64,000 nucleotides of DNA from Pseudomonas sp. GOM6 (GCF_029537485.1 NZ_JARPUS010000004.1:62001-126000), one strand, 5' to 3'; positions 9,349 through 24,262 are shown, numbered from the stretch's first letter. The notes: generated from the letters alone by a model not told the origin. A program made the numbers and translations.

Positions 9349-10113
9349 ATGGAAGTGGGGCAGGTGCGGCAGCGCCGCTTGTCGGACGATATCGTCAGCC
9401 AACTGGAGGCGATGATCCTCGAGGGCACGCTCAAGGCGGGCGAACGGTTGCCGGCGGAGCGCCAGTTGGCCGAGCAGTTCGGCGTCTCGCGGCCGTCACT
9501 GCGTGAGGCGATCCAGAAGTTGGTGGCGCGCGGCCTGTTGGTCAGCCGGCAGGGTGGCGGCAACTATGTGGCGGCACAGCTGGGCTCGACCTTCAGCGAT
9601 CCGCTACTGCAACTGCTGGAAGACAATCCCGATGCCCAGCGCGACCTGCTGGAGTTCCGCCATACCCTGGAAGGCTCCTGCGCCTACTATGCGGCGCAGC
9701 GTGCTACGCCGGTCGATCACCAGCGTCTGCGCGCTGCCTACGACGCCTTGCAGGCCTGCTACGCCGAGGGCAGCAAGGCGACTCGCGCCGAGGAGGGGGC
9801 GGCGGATGCGCGTTTCCATCTGGCAATTGCCGAGGCCAGCCACAACGCCGTGTTGCTGCACACCATCCGTGGTCTGTTTGATCTGCTCAAGCACAACGTG
9901 GTGACCAATATTGGCGGCATGTATCTGCAGCGTGGCGAGACGCGTGAGCGTCTGCGCGAGCAGCATAGAGAGTTGTTCGAGGCCATTGTCGAAGGCCGGG
10001 CTGAGGAGGCGCGCGAACGCTCCAGTCGGCATATCGATTATGTGCGCGAGGTGCTGGAAGAGGGGCAGCAGGAGGTCAAACGCCTGGCACGTGCCCAGCG
10101 CCGCGGCATCTGA
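9349..10113 (+). CDS. lldR: Lactate-responsive transcriptional regulator, GntR/FadR family
   Basis: A 254-aa regulator. ATG 9349 is favoured over an in-frame GTG at 9337 because GGAG (9339-9342) lies 6 bases before it. The N-terminal winged helix-turn-helix has the GntR signature GERLPAERQLAEQFGVSRPSLREAI; the C-terminal FCD domain, all helical, has the metal/ligand residues in ARFHLAIAEASHN and a late His in SSRHIDYV. It is divergent from lldP-lldD-dld with a perfect operator between. By family and context it represses the lactate genes until L- or D-lactate binds. Confidence 0.92.
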   Translation: MEVGQVRQRRLSDDIVSQLEAMILEGTLKAGERLPAERQLAEQFGVSRPSLREAIQKLVARGLLVSRQGGGNYVAAQLGSTFSDPLLQLLEDNPDAQRDLLEFRHTLEGSCAYYAAQRATPVDHQRLRAAYDALQACYAEGSKATRAEEGAADARFHLAIAEASHNAVLLHTIRGLFDLLKHNVVTNIGGMYLQRGETRERLREQHRELFEAIVEGRAEEARERSSRHIDYVREVLEEGQQEVKRLARAQRRGI

Positions 10114-10125
10114 CCAGGCAGAAGA

Positions 10126-10145
10126 AAGGGCGCCTTGGCGCCCTT
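10126..10145. terminator. Bidirectional hairpin between lldR and smpB
   Basis: AAGGGCGCC-TT-GGCGCCCTT (10126-10145) is a GC-rich inverted repeat between two convergent genes; it can serve both, though the T-runs are short. Confidence 0.55.
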
Positions 10146-10149
10146 GCTG

Positions 10150-10644
10150 TCAATCGTCGTCGCGACTGCCCTTGACCTTGGTACGCATGGCGCGCTGAAC
10201 CTCGCGGTCGGCGTCACGCTCCTTCTCGGTGTGGCGTTTGTCGAAGTCCTTCTTGCCCTTGGCCAGGGCGATCTCGCACTTGATCAGGTGCGCCTTCCAG
10301 TAGATCGACAGCGCCACGCAGGTGTAGCCCTTTTGCTGTACGGAGCCGAACAGCTTGTCCAGCTCGCGCTTGTTCAGCAGCAGCTTGCGGGTGCGGGTCG
10401 GGTCGGCGATCACATGGGTGCTGGCGGTGGTCAGCGGGGTGATATGACAGCCCATCAGCCAGGCTTCGTCATCCTTGAGCAGGATGTAGCTGTCGACCAG
10501 CTGCGCCTTGCCGGCGCGCAGGCTTTTCACTTCCCAGCCAGCCAGGACGAGGCCAGCCTCGAACTTGTGCTCGATGAAATAGTCGTGCAGCGCCTTTTTA
10601 TTCAGCGCGATGGTCCCGGAGGGATGTTTCTTCTGTTTGGCCAT
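10150..10644 (-). CDS. smpB: SsrA-binding protein
   Basis: A 164-aa OB-fold protein that binds the tRNA-like part of tmRNA and the ribosome decoding centre during trans-translation. Start ATG 10644 gives [20 protein letters not shown]; a longer frame from 10782 is a non-coding extension. Family motifs: the [22 protein letters not shown] block, [16 protein letters not shown], and the basic C-terminal tail [14 protein letters not shown] that enters the decoding site. Divergent from ratA. Its RNA partner ssrA is in the same window at 674-1030. Confidence 0.98.
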   Translation of the reverse strand: MAKQKKHPSGTIALNKKALHDYFIEHKFEAGLVLAGWEVKSLRAGKAQLVDSYILLKDDEAWLMGCHITPLTTASTHVIADPTRTRKLLLNKRELDKLFGSVQQKGYTCVALSIYWKAHLIKCEIALAKGKKDFDKRHTEKERDADREVQRAMRTKVKGSRDDD

Positions 10645-10774
10645 AGGGCGCGCATTATAGGGAGTCGCCACGGCGCTGGCGACAGCTGCGCTTGAGGGGG
10701 CAGGTCGAATTCCGCACAATGCGCGCTTATTTGCGCCTGCCTGGGCGGCGCTGCAGTTGTGGAAATGAAGGCTG

Positions 10775-11209
10775 ATGAGCACGCGAATTCAACGCTCGGC
10801 GCTGCTGCCCTATCCGGCGCAGGCTCTCTATGATCTGGTCAACGATGTGGCCAGCTACCCGCAGTTTCTGCCCTGGTGCGCGGCTTCCGAGGTGCTGGAG
10901 GTGAGCGAAGCGCATATGCGTGCCAGTCTGACGGTGGCCAAGGGCAATATCAGCCAGCGGTTTGTGACGCGCAATCAGCTGTTACCCGGACAGAGCATCG
11001 AGATGCAGTTGGAAGAGGGGCCCTTCAGTCAGTTGCAGGGCGTCTGGGAGTTCAAAGCTCTGGGCGACAAGGCCTGCAAGATCAGTCTCGATCTGACGTT
11101 CGATTACGCGGGCTCGTTGGTGCGGGCGACGCTCGGTCCGCTGTTCACCCAGGCGGCGAATACCATGGTTGATGCCTTTTGCCAGAGAGCCAAGCAACTC
11201 TATGGATAA
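10775..11209 (+). CDS. ratA: RatA/Coq10-family START-like protein
   Basis: A 144-aa member of the polyketide cyclase/START-like fold (Coq10 family). In E. coli the homologue RatA was described as a toxin blocking 70S assembly, while eukaryotic Coq10 binds ubiquinone; which role applies here cannot be told from sequence. Features: N-terminal [28 protein letters not shown], the YD(L)V(N)DV motif typical of the family, and the C-terminal helix with [16 protein letters not shown]. It overlaps the next gene, rnfH, by 8 bases, as in other gammaproteobacteria. Confidence 0.9.
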   Translation: MSTRIQRSALLPYPAQALYDLVNDVASYPQFLPWCAASEVLEVSEAHMRASLTVAKGNISQRFVTRNQLLPGQSIEMQLEEGPFSQLQGVWEFKALGDKACKISLDLTFDYAGSLVRATLGPLFTQAANTMVDAFCQRAKQLYG

Positions 11210-11513
11210 AGCCAATATCGTCATCGAGGTGGTTTACGCTCTCGCTGACAAGCAAAAGTTGCTGAGTCTCAGTGTGCCGGTGGGTACCACGGTGCGAGAG
11301 GCGGCCCTGCGCTCCGGGCTGGATGCACATTTTCCCGGTTTGGACCTGCACACGGCGCCGTTGGGTATTTTCGGCAAGGCCGTGGCCAAACCGGATGAGC
11401 GTGTATTGGAGGAGGGGGAGCGGGTTGAGATCTACCGCCCGTTGATTGCCGATCCCAAGGAAGTGCGCAAGCAGCGTGCCGCGAGGGCGGCGCAGGCCAA
11501 GGCAGATGAGTGA
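11202..11513 (+). CDS. rnfH: RnfH-family ubiquitin-fold protein
   Basis: A 103-aa UPF0125/RnfH protein with a beta-grasp fold. Start ATG 11202 overlaps the end of ratA by 8 bases, implying translational coupling. Core motifs: IEVVYALADKQKLLSLSVP, GTTVREAALRSGL and the conserved RVEIYRPLIADPKEVRKQRA. The family is named from some rnf clusters, but no rnf genes are here; function is unproven and the ratA-rnfH pairing suggests a toxin-antitoxin-like or sulfur/quinone-linked role. Confidence 0.92.
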   Translation: MDKANIVIEVVYALADKQKLLSLSVPVGTTVREAALRSGLDAHFPGLDLHTAPLGIFGKAVAKPDERVLEEGERVEIYRPLIADPKEVRKQRAARAAQAKADE

Positions 11514-11529
11514 GCGTTAGCCGTAAATG

Positions 11530-11555
11530 AAAAACCCGGCGTTGGCCGGGTTTTT
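11530..11555. terminator. Intrinsic terminator after rnfH (also serves bamE)
   Basis: AAAAACCCGGC (11530-11540), loop GTTG, GCCGGGTTTTT (11545-11555) and one more T. It lies between convergent rnfH and bamE and has a T-run on the plus strand and an A/T-run on the minus strand, so it can stop both. Confidence 0.9.
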
Positions 11556-11565
11556 TGTGCATCTT

Positions 11566-12081
11566 TTACTGGGGCTGTGGATCCAGCGGCTCTGGAATCG
11601 GTACGGCTACAGGCTCTGCGGCGTCGACTTCCTGCTGAATCTGTTCCAGCAGCGAGCCTGGCTTGGCCGGTTCTTCCACTTCCTGCACCTGCGGTGCGGT
11701 GACTGCGCTGCCGGTATCTTCGCCGAGGATTTCCTGGTCGCGGCTCACGCCTGGCATGAAGTCGCCGGCCAGGCCGATCAGCTGATCATTGCTGTCGAAC
11801 ATCAGCGCGATACGTTCCTGATAGCGCTGACGTCCGCCTGGCTGGGTGCTGTACAGGTAGTCCCAGCGCTTGGCGTGGAAGGTGTCGGTAATCAGCGGGT
11901 TGCCCATGATGAAGCGCACCTGACTCTGGGTCATTCCGGGCTTCAGCTGGTCTATCATGTCTTGCGTTACGACATTGCCCTGCTGGATGTCGATTTTGTA
12001 AACCCCGGGAAACGAACAGCCGGCGAGTGCGAGCAGACCCACGAGAGTGAGGCTGGGCAGCAGGAGCTTGGTGTTTTGCAT
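11566..12081 (-). CDS. bamE: Outer membrane assembly lipoprotein BamE (OmlA/SmpA)
   Basis: A 171-aa lipoprotein. ATG 12081 is chosen because it gives a proper lipoprotein signal [22 protein letters not shown] with lipobox LAGC. The SmpA/OmlA domain follows, with [21 protein letters not shown] and FIMGNPLI...RWDYLYS, and a longer proline- and acid-rich tail than E. coli BamE (113 aa), as is usual in Pseudomonas. It is part of the Bam complex inserting beta-barrel proteins in the outer membrane. Divergent from fur with about 100 bp between. Confidence 0.96.
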   Translation of the reverse strand: MQNTKLLLPSLTLVGLLALAGCSFPGVYKIDIQQGNVVTQDMIDQLKPGMTQSQVRFIMGNPLITDTFHAKRWDYLYSTQPGGRQRYQERIALMFDSNDQLIGLAGDFMPGVSRDQEILGEDTGSAVTAPQVQEVEEPAKPGSLLEQIQQEVDAAEPVAVPIPEPLDPQPQ

Positions 12082-12178
12082 CGGTGGGTGACTTCCACTA
12101 TCTTGGCTGGGCAAATAAACCCCGATCATACCCGTATAAACGGGAGCTGCGAAAGCAGCAGCCACGAGAAAGCTGACC

Positions 12179-12589
12179 ATGGTTGAAAACAACGAACTGC
12201 GCAAAGCCGGCCTCAAGGTCACTCTGCCGCGCGTGAAAATTCTCCAGATGCTCGATTCGGCCGTATCCGGCCAGCGTCACATGAGTGCTGAAGATGTCTA
12301 CAAGGCCTTGATGGAGGCGGGTGAGGACGTGGGGCTGGCCACCGTCTACCGTGTACTGACCCAGTTCGAGGCAGCTGGCCTGGTCGAGCGGCACAATTTC
12401 GATGGCGGTCACGCCGTCTTTGAGCTGGCCGACGGCGGCCACCACGACCATATGGTTTGCGTGGATAGCGGCGAGGTGATCGAGTTCTTCGATCCGGAGA
12501 TCGAGAAGCTGCAGAAGGACATCGTCAAGCAGCACGGCTACGAGCTGGTCGATCACAATCTGGTGCTCTACGTGCGCAAGAAGAAATAA
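12179..12589 (+). CDS. fur: Ferric uptake regulator
   Basis: A 136-aa Fur protein. The N-terminal winged helix has [16 protein letters not shown] and [18 protein letters not shown] (recognition helix). The metal region reads [15 protein letters not shown]: the first Cys of the common CxxC is present, the second is not, the state known for P. aeruginosa Fur. It represses iron-uptake genes when bound to Fe(II). ATG is preceded by an AG-rich stretch. Divergent from bamE and convergent with recN, from which a strong terminator separates it. Confidence 0.97.
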   Translation: MVENNELRKAGLKVTLPRVKILQMLDSAVSGQRHMSAEDVYKALMEAGEDVGLATVYRVLTQFEAAGLVERHNFDGGHAVFELADGGHHDHMVCVDSGEVIEFFDPEIEKLQKDIVKQHGYELVDHNLVLYVRKKK

Positions 12590-12605
12590 GCGCGGATTAC
12601 CTGGC

Positions 12606-12635
12606 AAAAAAGGCGCCTTGAAAGGCGCCTTTTTT
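12606..12635. terminator. Bidirectional terminator between fur and recN
   Basis: AAAAAAGGCGCCTT (12606-12619), GA, AAGGCGCCTTTTTT (12622-12635): a perfect 14-bp inverted repeat with an A-run and a T-run, suited to ending both convergent genes. Confidence 0.92.
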
Positions 12636-12648
12636 ATTGGCCCTGGCT

Positions 12649-14322
12649 TCAAGCCTGAGCGCTGGTGACCATCTTGCGCGCGTGTTGCAGCGACTCCTCG
12701 GTGAGGTCGACGCCACCCAGCATGCGCGCCACTTCCTCGACGCGCTGGGCGGTATCCAGGCTGGCCACGGCGGTGCGGGTTTCGCTGCTACCGCGCTGCT
12801 TGTGTACGAACAGGTGGTTGTGCCCCTGGGCCGCCACCTGCGGCAGGTGGGTGACGGTCAGTACCTGGCCACGCTCGCCGAGACGACGCAGTAGCTGGCC
12901 GACCACTTCCGCAGTCGGCCCGCCGATGCCGACGTCGACTTCGTCGAACACCAGAGTCGGCACCCGCGAGGTCTGTGCGGTAATCACCTGGATGGCCAGG
13001 CTGATGCGTGACAGCTCGCCACCCGAGGCTACCTTGGCCAGGGATTTCAGCGGTTGGCCGGGGTTGGCGCTGACCAGGAACTCCACCTGTTCCAGGCCAT
13101 GGGGTTGCGGCTCTTCGCTGTCTGCTGCCTGCAGTTCGATGCTGAAACGGCCGCCGGGCATGCCCAGGGTCTGCATCTCAACCTGCACGGCATCGGCCAG
13201 ACGGTTCGCTGCCTGCTGGCGCAGGGCGCTCAGCTCGCTGGCCTTTTCCTGGTAGTGGCGAGCGTAGGAGGCCAGCTCCTCGCCGAGCCGCTCCACGGCC
13301 TCGTCGTCGGCATTCAGGCTTTCCAGTTCCTCCAGTAGACGCTGCTGCAGTTCAGTCAGCTCGAAGGGTTGTACGCGATGTTTGCGCGCCAGGCTGTAGA
13401 TGGCGTCGAGGCGTTCTTCCAGCCATTGCTGACGCTGCGGATCAGCGTCGAAGTGATCGATGAAACGATTGAGTTCGCCGACTGCCTCCTCGACCTGGAT
13501 CTGTGCGCTGGCCAGCAGGCTGGTGGCTTCGCTCAAGGCGCCTGGCTGGTTGTTGAAGGCTGTGAGGCGATTGAGGCTGGCGGTGAGGGCTGAGAGCACA
13601 TTGCCTGCATCACTTTCGCTGCACAGGTCGAGCACCTGGCGACAGGCGCCGAGCAGTTGTTCGGCGCTGCTCAGGGTCTTGTGTTCCTGCTCCAATTGTT
13701 CCAGCTCGTTGTCGCCCAGGGCGAGGTTGTCCAGCTCTTCCAGCTGATAGCTGAGCAGTTGGTGGCGAGCGCGTTGTTCATCACCGCTGGAAGACAGGCG
13801 CTGCAGCTCCTGGCGGGTCTGGCGCCAGCGCTGGGCGGCCAGTTGCACCTGGCGCGCCAGTTCCTGGCTACCGGCGTACTCGTCGAGCAGGCGGCGATGA
13901 GTGTCGGGTTTGAGCAGCGATTGATGCTCGTGCTGGCTGTGGATGTCGATCAGCAGCTCGCCGAGAGCCTTGAGGTCGCCCAGTGGGCAGGGCGTACCGT
14001 TGATATAGCCGCGCGAGCGGCCTTCGCTGGTGATGACGCGGCGCAGAATGCACGGGCCGTCGTTGTCCAGGTCGCGCTCGGCGAGCCAGGTGCGCGCCTC
14101 GTCGATGTCGCTCAGGTCGAAGCTGGCGAGAATGTCGGCCTTGTCCGCGCCCGGGCGCACCACGCCACTATCGGCGCGGTCACCCAGGGCCAGGCCGAGG
14201 GCGTCGAGCATGATTGACTTGCCGGCGCCGGTTTCGCCGGTGATCACGCTCATGCCGCGCTGCAATTCCAGATCCAGGTGTTCGACGATGGCGTAGTTGT
14301 TGACCGACAGGTGCACCAGCAT
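12649..14322 (-). CDS. recN: DNA repair protein RecN (SMC-like)
   Basis: A 557-aa SMC-family ATPase in recombinational repair of double-strand breaks. Start ATG 14322 gives MLVHLSVNNYAIVEHLDLEL; a longer frame to 14454 crosses the grpE promoter and is rejected. Walker A GETGAGKS is at residues 29-36; the middle third is coiled coil; the signature LSRISLAIQVI and Walker B TLVFDEVDVGIGG are near the C-terminus, followed by the His-switch VTHLPQVAAQGHNHL. Divergent from grpE; a LexA box was not found by eye. Confidence 0.97.
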   Translation of the reverse strand: MLVHLSVNNYAIVEHLDLELQRGMSVITGETGAGKSIMLDALGLALGDRADSGVVRPGADKADILASFDLSDIDEARTWLAERDLDNDGPCILRRVITSEGRSRGYINGTPCPLGDLKALGELLIDIHSQHEHQSLLKPDTHRRLLDEYAGSQELARQVQLAAQRWRQTRQELQRLSSSGDEQRARHQLLSYQLEELDNLALGDNELEQLEQEHKTLSSAEQLLGACRQVLDLCSESDAGNVLSALTASLNRLTAFNNQPGALSEATSLLASAQIQVEEAVGELNRFIDHFDADPQRQQWLEERLDAIYSLARKHRVQPFELTELQQRLLEELESLNADDEAVERLGEELASYARHYQEKASELSALRQQAANRLADAVQVEMQTLGMPGGRFSIELQAADSEEPQPHGLEQVEFLVSANPGQPLKSLAKVASGGELSRISLAIQVITAQTSRVPTLVFDEVDVGIGGPTAEVVGQLLRRLGERGQVLTVTHLPQVAAQGHNHLFVHKQRGSSETRTAVASLDTAQRVEEVARMLGGVDLTEESLQHARKMVTSAQA

Positions 14323-14388
14323 GGTAAGCGCTCCCAGAAGTGTGTGCTGGGTATTTATACAGTGTTTTGTTCGTCGGCGGCAATAACC

Positions 14389-14417
14389 CTTGAAACCCTG
14401 CGGATGAGCCCCATATA
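14389..14417 (+). promoter_or_regulatory. Sigma-32 (heat-shock) promoter of grpE
   Basis: CTTGAAA (14389-14395), 13 bp, CCCCATATA (14409-14417) matches the RpoH consensus CTTGAAA-N13-CCCCATNT in every position. The expected start is about 45 bp before the grpE ATG. Confidence 0.93.
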
Positions 14418-14469
14418 GGAGGCCAGAAGCGCGGGCCATGACCCGCTGTCGCATTCACAGGAGGACCCA

Positions 14470-15039
14470 ATGGCAGACGAACAGACCCTGGACACGGCGC
14501 AAGCCGAAGACAACCTGGCCCCTGAGGCGAACGCCGAGACCGATCTGGGCGCTCGTGTGCAGAGCCTCGAAGAGCAGTTGGCTGCCGCTCAGGATCAGTC
14601 CCTGCGCATGGCTGCCGACCTGCAGAACGTGCGCCGTCGCGCAGAGCAGGATGTGGAGAAGGCGCACAAGTTTGCCTTGGAAAAGTTCGCCAATGACTTG
14701 CTGCCGGTGGTCGACAGCCTGGAGCGTGGCCTGGAGCTGACCAGTGCGGCCGATGAGGCGAGCAAGGCGATGCGTGAAGGCATGGAGCTGACCCTCAAGC
14801 TGTTCATCGACACTCTCAAGCGTTACCAGTTGGAGGCGGTCGATCCGCACGGCGCGCCGTTCAATCCGGAGCATCACCAGGCCATGGCGATGGAAGAAAG
14901 CATTCATGCCGAGCCGAACACCGTGCTCAAGGTGTTCCAGAAGGGCTACCTGCTCAATGGCCGTCTGCTGCGCCCGGCCATGGTCGTGGTCAGTAAGGCG
15001 CCGACCACGCCGCCACCGTCCATCGACGAGCAGGCTTGA
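14470..15039 (+). CDS. grpE: Nucleotide exchange factor GrpE
   Basis: A 189-aa cochaperone that releases ADP from DnaK. The N-terminal half is acidic and coiled-coil ([20 protein letters not shown]), followed by the conserved [19 protein letters not shown] and the beta domain with [38 protein letters not shown] at 14459-14464 sets the start. The gene opens the heat-shock cluster grpE-dnaK-dnaJ and has its own RpoH promoter; its stop codon lies inside the -35 element of a second RpoH promoter for dnaK. Confidence 0.98.
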   Translation: MADEQTLDTAQAEDNLAPEANAETDLGARVQSLEEQLAAAQDQSLRMAADLQNVRRRAEQDVEKAHKFALEKFANDLLPVVDSLERGLELTSAADEASKAMREGMELTLKLFIDTLKRYQLEAVDPHGAPFNPEHHQAMAMEESIHAEPNTVLKVFQKGYLLNGRLLRPAMVVVSKAPTTPPPSIDEQA

Positions 15040-15063
15040 AATCGTCGGTAACGCCCCCATCTA
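15035..15063 (+). promoter_or_regulatory. Second sigma-32 promoter, in front of dnaK
   Basis: CTTGAAA (15035-15041), 13 bp, CCCCATCTA (15055-15063): again a full RpoH match with identical spacing. The -35 overlaps the grpE stop (TGA 15037-15039). The start site would fall about 75 bp before dnaK, leaving a leader with a CGCCGCG/CGCGGCG hairpin. Confidence 0.9.
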
Positions 15064-15147
15064 CAGTGCAAGCGATTCAGTAGCTGACGCCGCGTGAATA
15101 AACCGCGGCGGACTCAAGGTTAAAGACAAGTTTCGGAGAGATTGAAC

Positions 15148-17064
<1,917 letters not shown>

Positions 17065-17109
17065 GTCCTGGGGCTTGCTGTGTTCTGCCGGCCGGCGTCA
17101 TTCGGTCGG

Positions 17110-17146
17110 CCGCTCGACCACGCGGGGGCTTGCTCCCGCGTTGGCG
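17110..17146. repeat. REP-like hairpin between dnaK and dnaJ
   Basis: CGCGGGGGC-TT-GCTCCCGCG (17121-17140) with flanking bases resembles the common Pseudomonas REP core (GCGGG..GCTTGCTCCCGC). A single, somewhat degenerate copy is present; it could stabilise the upstream dnaK message. Confidence 0.45.
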
Positions 17147-17181
17147 TGTCTGGAGCGACCAAATTGAGGTGTTGAGGATTT

Positions 17182-18312
17182 ATGGCCAAACGTGACTATT
17201 ACGAAGTGCTCGGTGTGGAGCGCGGCGCCAGCGAAGCGGAGCTGAAAAAGGCTTACCGTCGCCTGGCGATGAAGTACCACCCGGACCGCAATCCGGACGA
17301 CAAGGCGGCGGAAGAGAAATTCAAGGAAGCCAACGAGGCTTACGAGATTCTGTCCGACGCAGGCAAGCGTTCGGCCTATGACCAGTACGGTCATGCCGGC
17401 GTCGATCCGCAGATGGGCGGTGGCGGCGGCGCGGGCTTTGGTGGTGCCAACTTCTCCGACATCTTCGGCGATGTGTTCAGTGACTTCTTTGGGGGCGGTG
17501 GTCGCGGCGGCTCGCGTGGCGGTGCTCAGCGCGGCAGCGACCTGCGCTACACCCTGGAGCTGGATCTGGAAGAGGCGGTGCGTGGCACCACGGTGACCAT
17601 TCGCGTGCCGACCCTGGTGGGCTGCAAGACCTGCGATGGCTCGGGTGCGAAGAAGGGCACCAGTCCGGTGACCTGTACCACCTGTGGTGGCATCGGCCAG
17701 GTGCGCATGCAGCAGGGCTTCTTCTCGGTGCAGCAGACCTGCCCGCGCTGCCATGGCAGCGGCAAGATGATCAGTGACCCCTGCGGCAGCTGTCACGGTC
17801 AGGGTCGTGTGGAAGAGAGTAAGACGCTGTCGGTCAAGGTGCCGGCAGGCGTCGATACCGGCGATCGCATTCGCCTGTCCGGCGAGGGTGAGGCCGGCTC
17901 CCATGGCGGGCCGGCGGGTGACCTGTATGTGGTGGTCAACGTGCGCGAGCACGCGATCTTCCAGCGTGACGGCAAGCACCTGTACTGCGAGGTGCCGATC
18001 AGCTTCGCCGATGCGGCGCTGGGCGGCGAGCTGGAAGTGCCGACCCTGGATGGCCGGGTCAAACTGAAGATTCCGGAAGGCACCCAGACCGGCAAGCTGT
18101 TCCGCCTGCGCGGTAAGGGCGTGGCCCCGGTGCGAGGTGGTGGTGCGGGCGATCTGATGTGTCGCGTGGCGGTGGAAACGCCGGTCAACCTGAACAAGCG
18201 CCAGCGTGAACTGCTTGAAGACTTCCGCAAGTCGCTGGAAGGCGACAGTTCCCACTCGCCCAAGGCCAGCGGCTGGTTTGACGGCATGAAGCGTTTCTTC
18301 GGCGATATCTAA
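17182..18312 (+). CDS. dnaJ: Chaperone protein DnaJ (type I Hsp40)
   Basis: A 376-aa type I J-protein. J domain at 1-70 with HPD (YHPDRNPDD), a Gly-rich region with [10 protein letters not shown] and FFGGGGRGG, then four zinc repeats [24 protein letters not shown] and CGSCHGQG, and two C-terminal substrate-binding barrels. It delivers clients to DnaK and stimulates ATP hydrolysis. It follows dnaK by 117 bp containing a hairpin but no clear promoter, so read-through from dnaK is likely. Confidence 0.99.
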   Translation: MAKRDYYEVLGVERGASEAELKKAYRRLAMKYHPDRNPDDKAAEEKFKEANEAYEILSDAGKRSAYDQYGHAGVDPQMGGGGGAGFGGANFSDIFGDVFSDFFGGGGRGGSRGGAQRGSDLRYTLELDLEEAVRGTTVTIRVPTLVGCKTCDGSGAKKGTSPVTCTTCGGIGQVRMQQGFFSVQQTCPRCHGSGKMISDPCGSCHGQGRVEESKTLSVKVPAGVDTGDRIRLSGEGEAGSHGGPAGDLYVVVNVREHAIFQRDGKHLYCEVPISFADAALGGELEVPTLDGRVKLKIPEGTQTGKLFRLRGKGVAPVRGGGAGDLMCRVAVETPVNLNKRQRELLEDFRKSLEGDSSHSPKASGWFDGMKRFFGDI

Positions 18313-18352
18313 GCGCCAGCCGGCATCCCGAGCGGGTGTCGGCCGGGTGTGA

Positions 18353-19210
<858 letters not shown>

Positions 19211-19213
19211 ATG

Positions 19214-19248
19214 CCTTTTCGGTCCATGCAAACGGTGGACCGAAAAGG
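19214..19248 (+). terminator. Hairpin after dapB
   Basis: A perfect 13-bp inverted repeat, CCTTTTCGGTCCA (19214-19226) and TGGACCGAAAAGG (19236-19248), starts 3 bp after the dapB stop. It is followed by GACTTTCC rather than a T-run, so it may be a weak terminator or a 3'-end stabiliser. Confidence 0.6.
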
Positions 19249-19299
19249 GACTTTCCTGTAAGCTTCCCGCTTTAGTGTGTCCACTAAAAGTTACGCAGA

Positions 19300-19383
19300 A
19301 TGAATCAGATAAAGAAGCGGGGTGACGGTCAATACGTCATCCCGCTTTTTTACAACCTGCGTTTGAGCAAGCAGCAGATCTAA
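19300..19383 (+). CDS. Putative carAB leader peptide
   Basis: A 27-codon frame, ATG 19300 to TAA 19381-19383, starts [17 protein letters not shown] and ends two bases before the GGGAGG ribosome site of carA. It runs right through the attenuator-like hairpin at 19315-19347, so ribosomes on it would melt the hairpin. This matches the logic of pyrBI-type attenuation, where coupled translation prevents termination. Its ribosome site is weak (ACGCAGA). No codon run for arginine or any single amino acid is visible. It could also be a chance frame. Confidence 0.45.
   Translation: MNQIKKRGDGQYVIPLFYNLRLSKQQI
19315..19351 (+). terminator. Attenuator-like intrinsic terminator in the carA leader
   Basis: AAGCGGGGTGACG (19315-19327), loop GTCAATA, CGTCATCCCGCTT (19335-19347) with one G-U pair, then T's to 19351. 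It lies 44 bp upstream of the carA start and after any promoter serving carA, so it would cut most transcripts unless prevented. Confidence 0.8.
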
Positions 19384-19394
19384 GGGAGGTCTTC

Positions 19395-20531
19395 TTGACT
19401 AAGCCAGCCATACTCGCACTCGCCGACGGCAGCATTTTTCGCGGCGAAGCCATTGGTGCCGATGGCCATACCATTGGTGAGGTGGTGTTCAACACCGCCA
19501 TGACCGGCTATCAGGAAATCCTCACCGATCCTTCCTATGCCCAGCAGATCGTTACCCTGACCTACCCGCACATCGGCAATACCGGCACCACGCCGGAAGA
19601 TGCCGAGTCCAATCGCGTGTGGGCGGCCGGCCTGATCATTCGCGACCTGCCGCTGATCTCCAGCAACTGGCGCGACAAGCAGCCGCTGGATGAGTACCTG
19701 AAGGCAAACGGTACCGTTGCCATCGCCGGCATTGATACCCGTCGCCTGACCCGCATCCTGCGCGAAAAAGGTGCGCAGAATGGCTGCATCCTGGCTGGCG
19801 ATGACGCCACCGAAGAAAAGGCGCTGGAGCTGGCGCGCAGCTTCCCGGGCCTGAAGGGCATGGACCTGGCCAAGGAAGTGACCTGCAGCGAGACCTATGA
19901 GTGGCGCTCCAGCGTGTGGAGCCTGGAAAGCGATAGCCACCCGGAAATCCCTGCCGGTGAGCTGCCTTACCACGTGGTCGCTTACGACTACGGCGTGAAG
20001 GTCAACATCCTGCGCATGCTGGTCGCTCGCGGGTGCCGCCTGACCGTGGTGCCGGCCAAAACCCCGGCCAGTCAAGTGCTGGCGCTGAATCCGGACGGCG
20101 TGTTCCTCTCCAATGGCCCTGGCGACCCCGAGCCATGCGACTACGCTATCGCCGCCATCCAGGAAGTGCTGCAGACCGAAATTCCGGTATTCGGCATCTG
20201 CCTCGGCCACCAGCTGCTGGCCCTGGCCTCCGGCGCCAAGACCGTGAAGATGGAAACCGGTCACCACGGTGCCAACCACCCGGTGCAGGATCTGGATTCC
20301 GGCGTGGTGATGATCACCAGCCAGAACCACGGTTTCGCCGTGGATGAGGCGAGCCTGCCGGCTAACCTGCGCGCCACCCACAAGTCGCTGTTCGATGGCA
20401 CCCTGCAGGGCATCGAGCGCACCGACAAGGTGGCCTTCAGCTTCCAGGGGCACCCAGAAGCCAGCCCTGGTCCGCACGACGTGGCCCCGCTGTTCGACCG
20501 CTTCATCGAAGCCATGGCCAAGCGCCGCTAA
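19395..20531 (+). CDS. carA: Carbamoyl-phosphate synthase small subunit (glutaminase)
   Basis: A 378-aa subunit that hydrolyses glutamine and channels ammonia to CarB for carbamoyl phosphate, shared by arginine and pyrimidine synthesis. It starts with TTG (19395), with a strong GGGAGG 7-8 bases upstream; no ATG fits. The C-terminal class I amidotransferase triad is visible: Cys in [12 protein letters not shown], and His/Glu in [13 protein letters not shown]. The N-terminal CPSase_sm_chain domain includes [14 protein letters not shown]. It sits behind an attenuator-like leader and 36 bp before carB. Confidence 0.98.
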   Translation: MTKPAILALADGSIFRGEAIGADGHTIGEVVFNTAMTGYQEILTDPSYAQQIVTLTYPHIGNTGTTPEDAESNRVWAAGLIIRDLPLISSNWRDKQPLDEYLKANGTVAIAGIDTRRLTRILREKGAQNGCILAGDDATEEKALELARSFPGLKGMDLAKEVTCSETYEWRSSVWSLESDSHPEIPAGELPYHVVAYDYGVKVNILRMLVARGCRLTVVPAKTPASQVLALNPDGVFLSNGPGDPEPCDYAIAAIQEVLQTEIPVFGICLGHQLLALASGAKTVKMETGHHGANHPVQDLDSGVVMITSQNHGFAVDEASLPANLRATHKSLFDGTLQGIERTDKVAFSFQGHPEASPGPHDVAPLFDRFIEAMAKRR

Positions 20532-20567
20532 GCCCTGCCGACTGACCCAAGGATTCGAGTAAGAAAC

Positions 20568-23785
<3,218 letters not shown>

Positions 23786-23789
<4 letters not shown>

Positions 23790-24262
23790 ATAAATACCCC
23801 ATGACCGTCCAGGGTGCTCGCGCCCTGGAGGAAGAGCTGGCGCACCTGACCAAGGTGCGTCGTCCAGCACTGAGCCAGGCGATCGCCGAGGCGCGTGAGC
23901 TGGGCGATCTCAAGGAGAACGCCGAGTACCACGCCGCTCGTGAAGAGCAGGGTATGGTCGAAGCACGTATTCGCGATATCGAGGGGCGTCTGCAGCACGC
24001 GGTAGTCATTGACGTCACCACGATTGCCCACACCGGTAAGGTGATCTTCGGTACTACCGTGGATATCGCCAACGTCGAGACCGACGAGAGCGTGACCTAC
24101 CAGATCGTCGGTGAGGATGAGGCCGACATCAAGGCCGGCAAGCTCTCCGTCAGTTCACCTATCGCCCGCGCGCTGGTTGGCAAGGAAGAGGGTGACGTAG
24201 TGGCTGTGCAGACACCCAGTGGCCTGGTTGAGTACGAGATTGTCGAAGTCCGCCATCTTTAA
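23786..24262 (+). CDS. greA: Transcription elongation factor GreA
   Basis: A 158-aa factor that rescues backtracked RNA polymerase by stimulating transcript cleavage. The N-terminal coiled coil has the tip acidic residues in [19 protein letters not shown], the C-terminal FKBP-like domain has [30 protein letters not shown]. It starts 4 bases inside carB (ATGA overlap), so it is translationally coupled to carbamoyl-phosphate synthesis genes. Confidence 0.98.

Noticed and set aside
17121..17140. dnaK-dnaJ hairpin as a full terminator
   Set aside because: No T-run follows and dnaJ has no visible promoter of its own, so read-through is more likely; kept as a REP-like element only.
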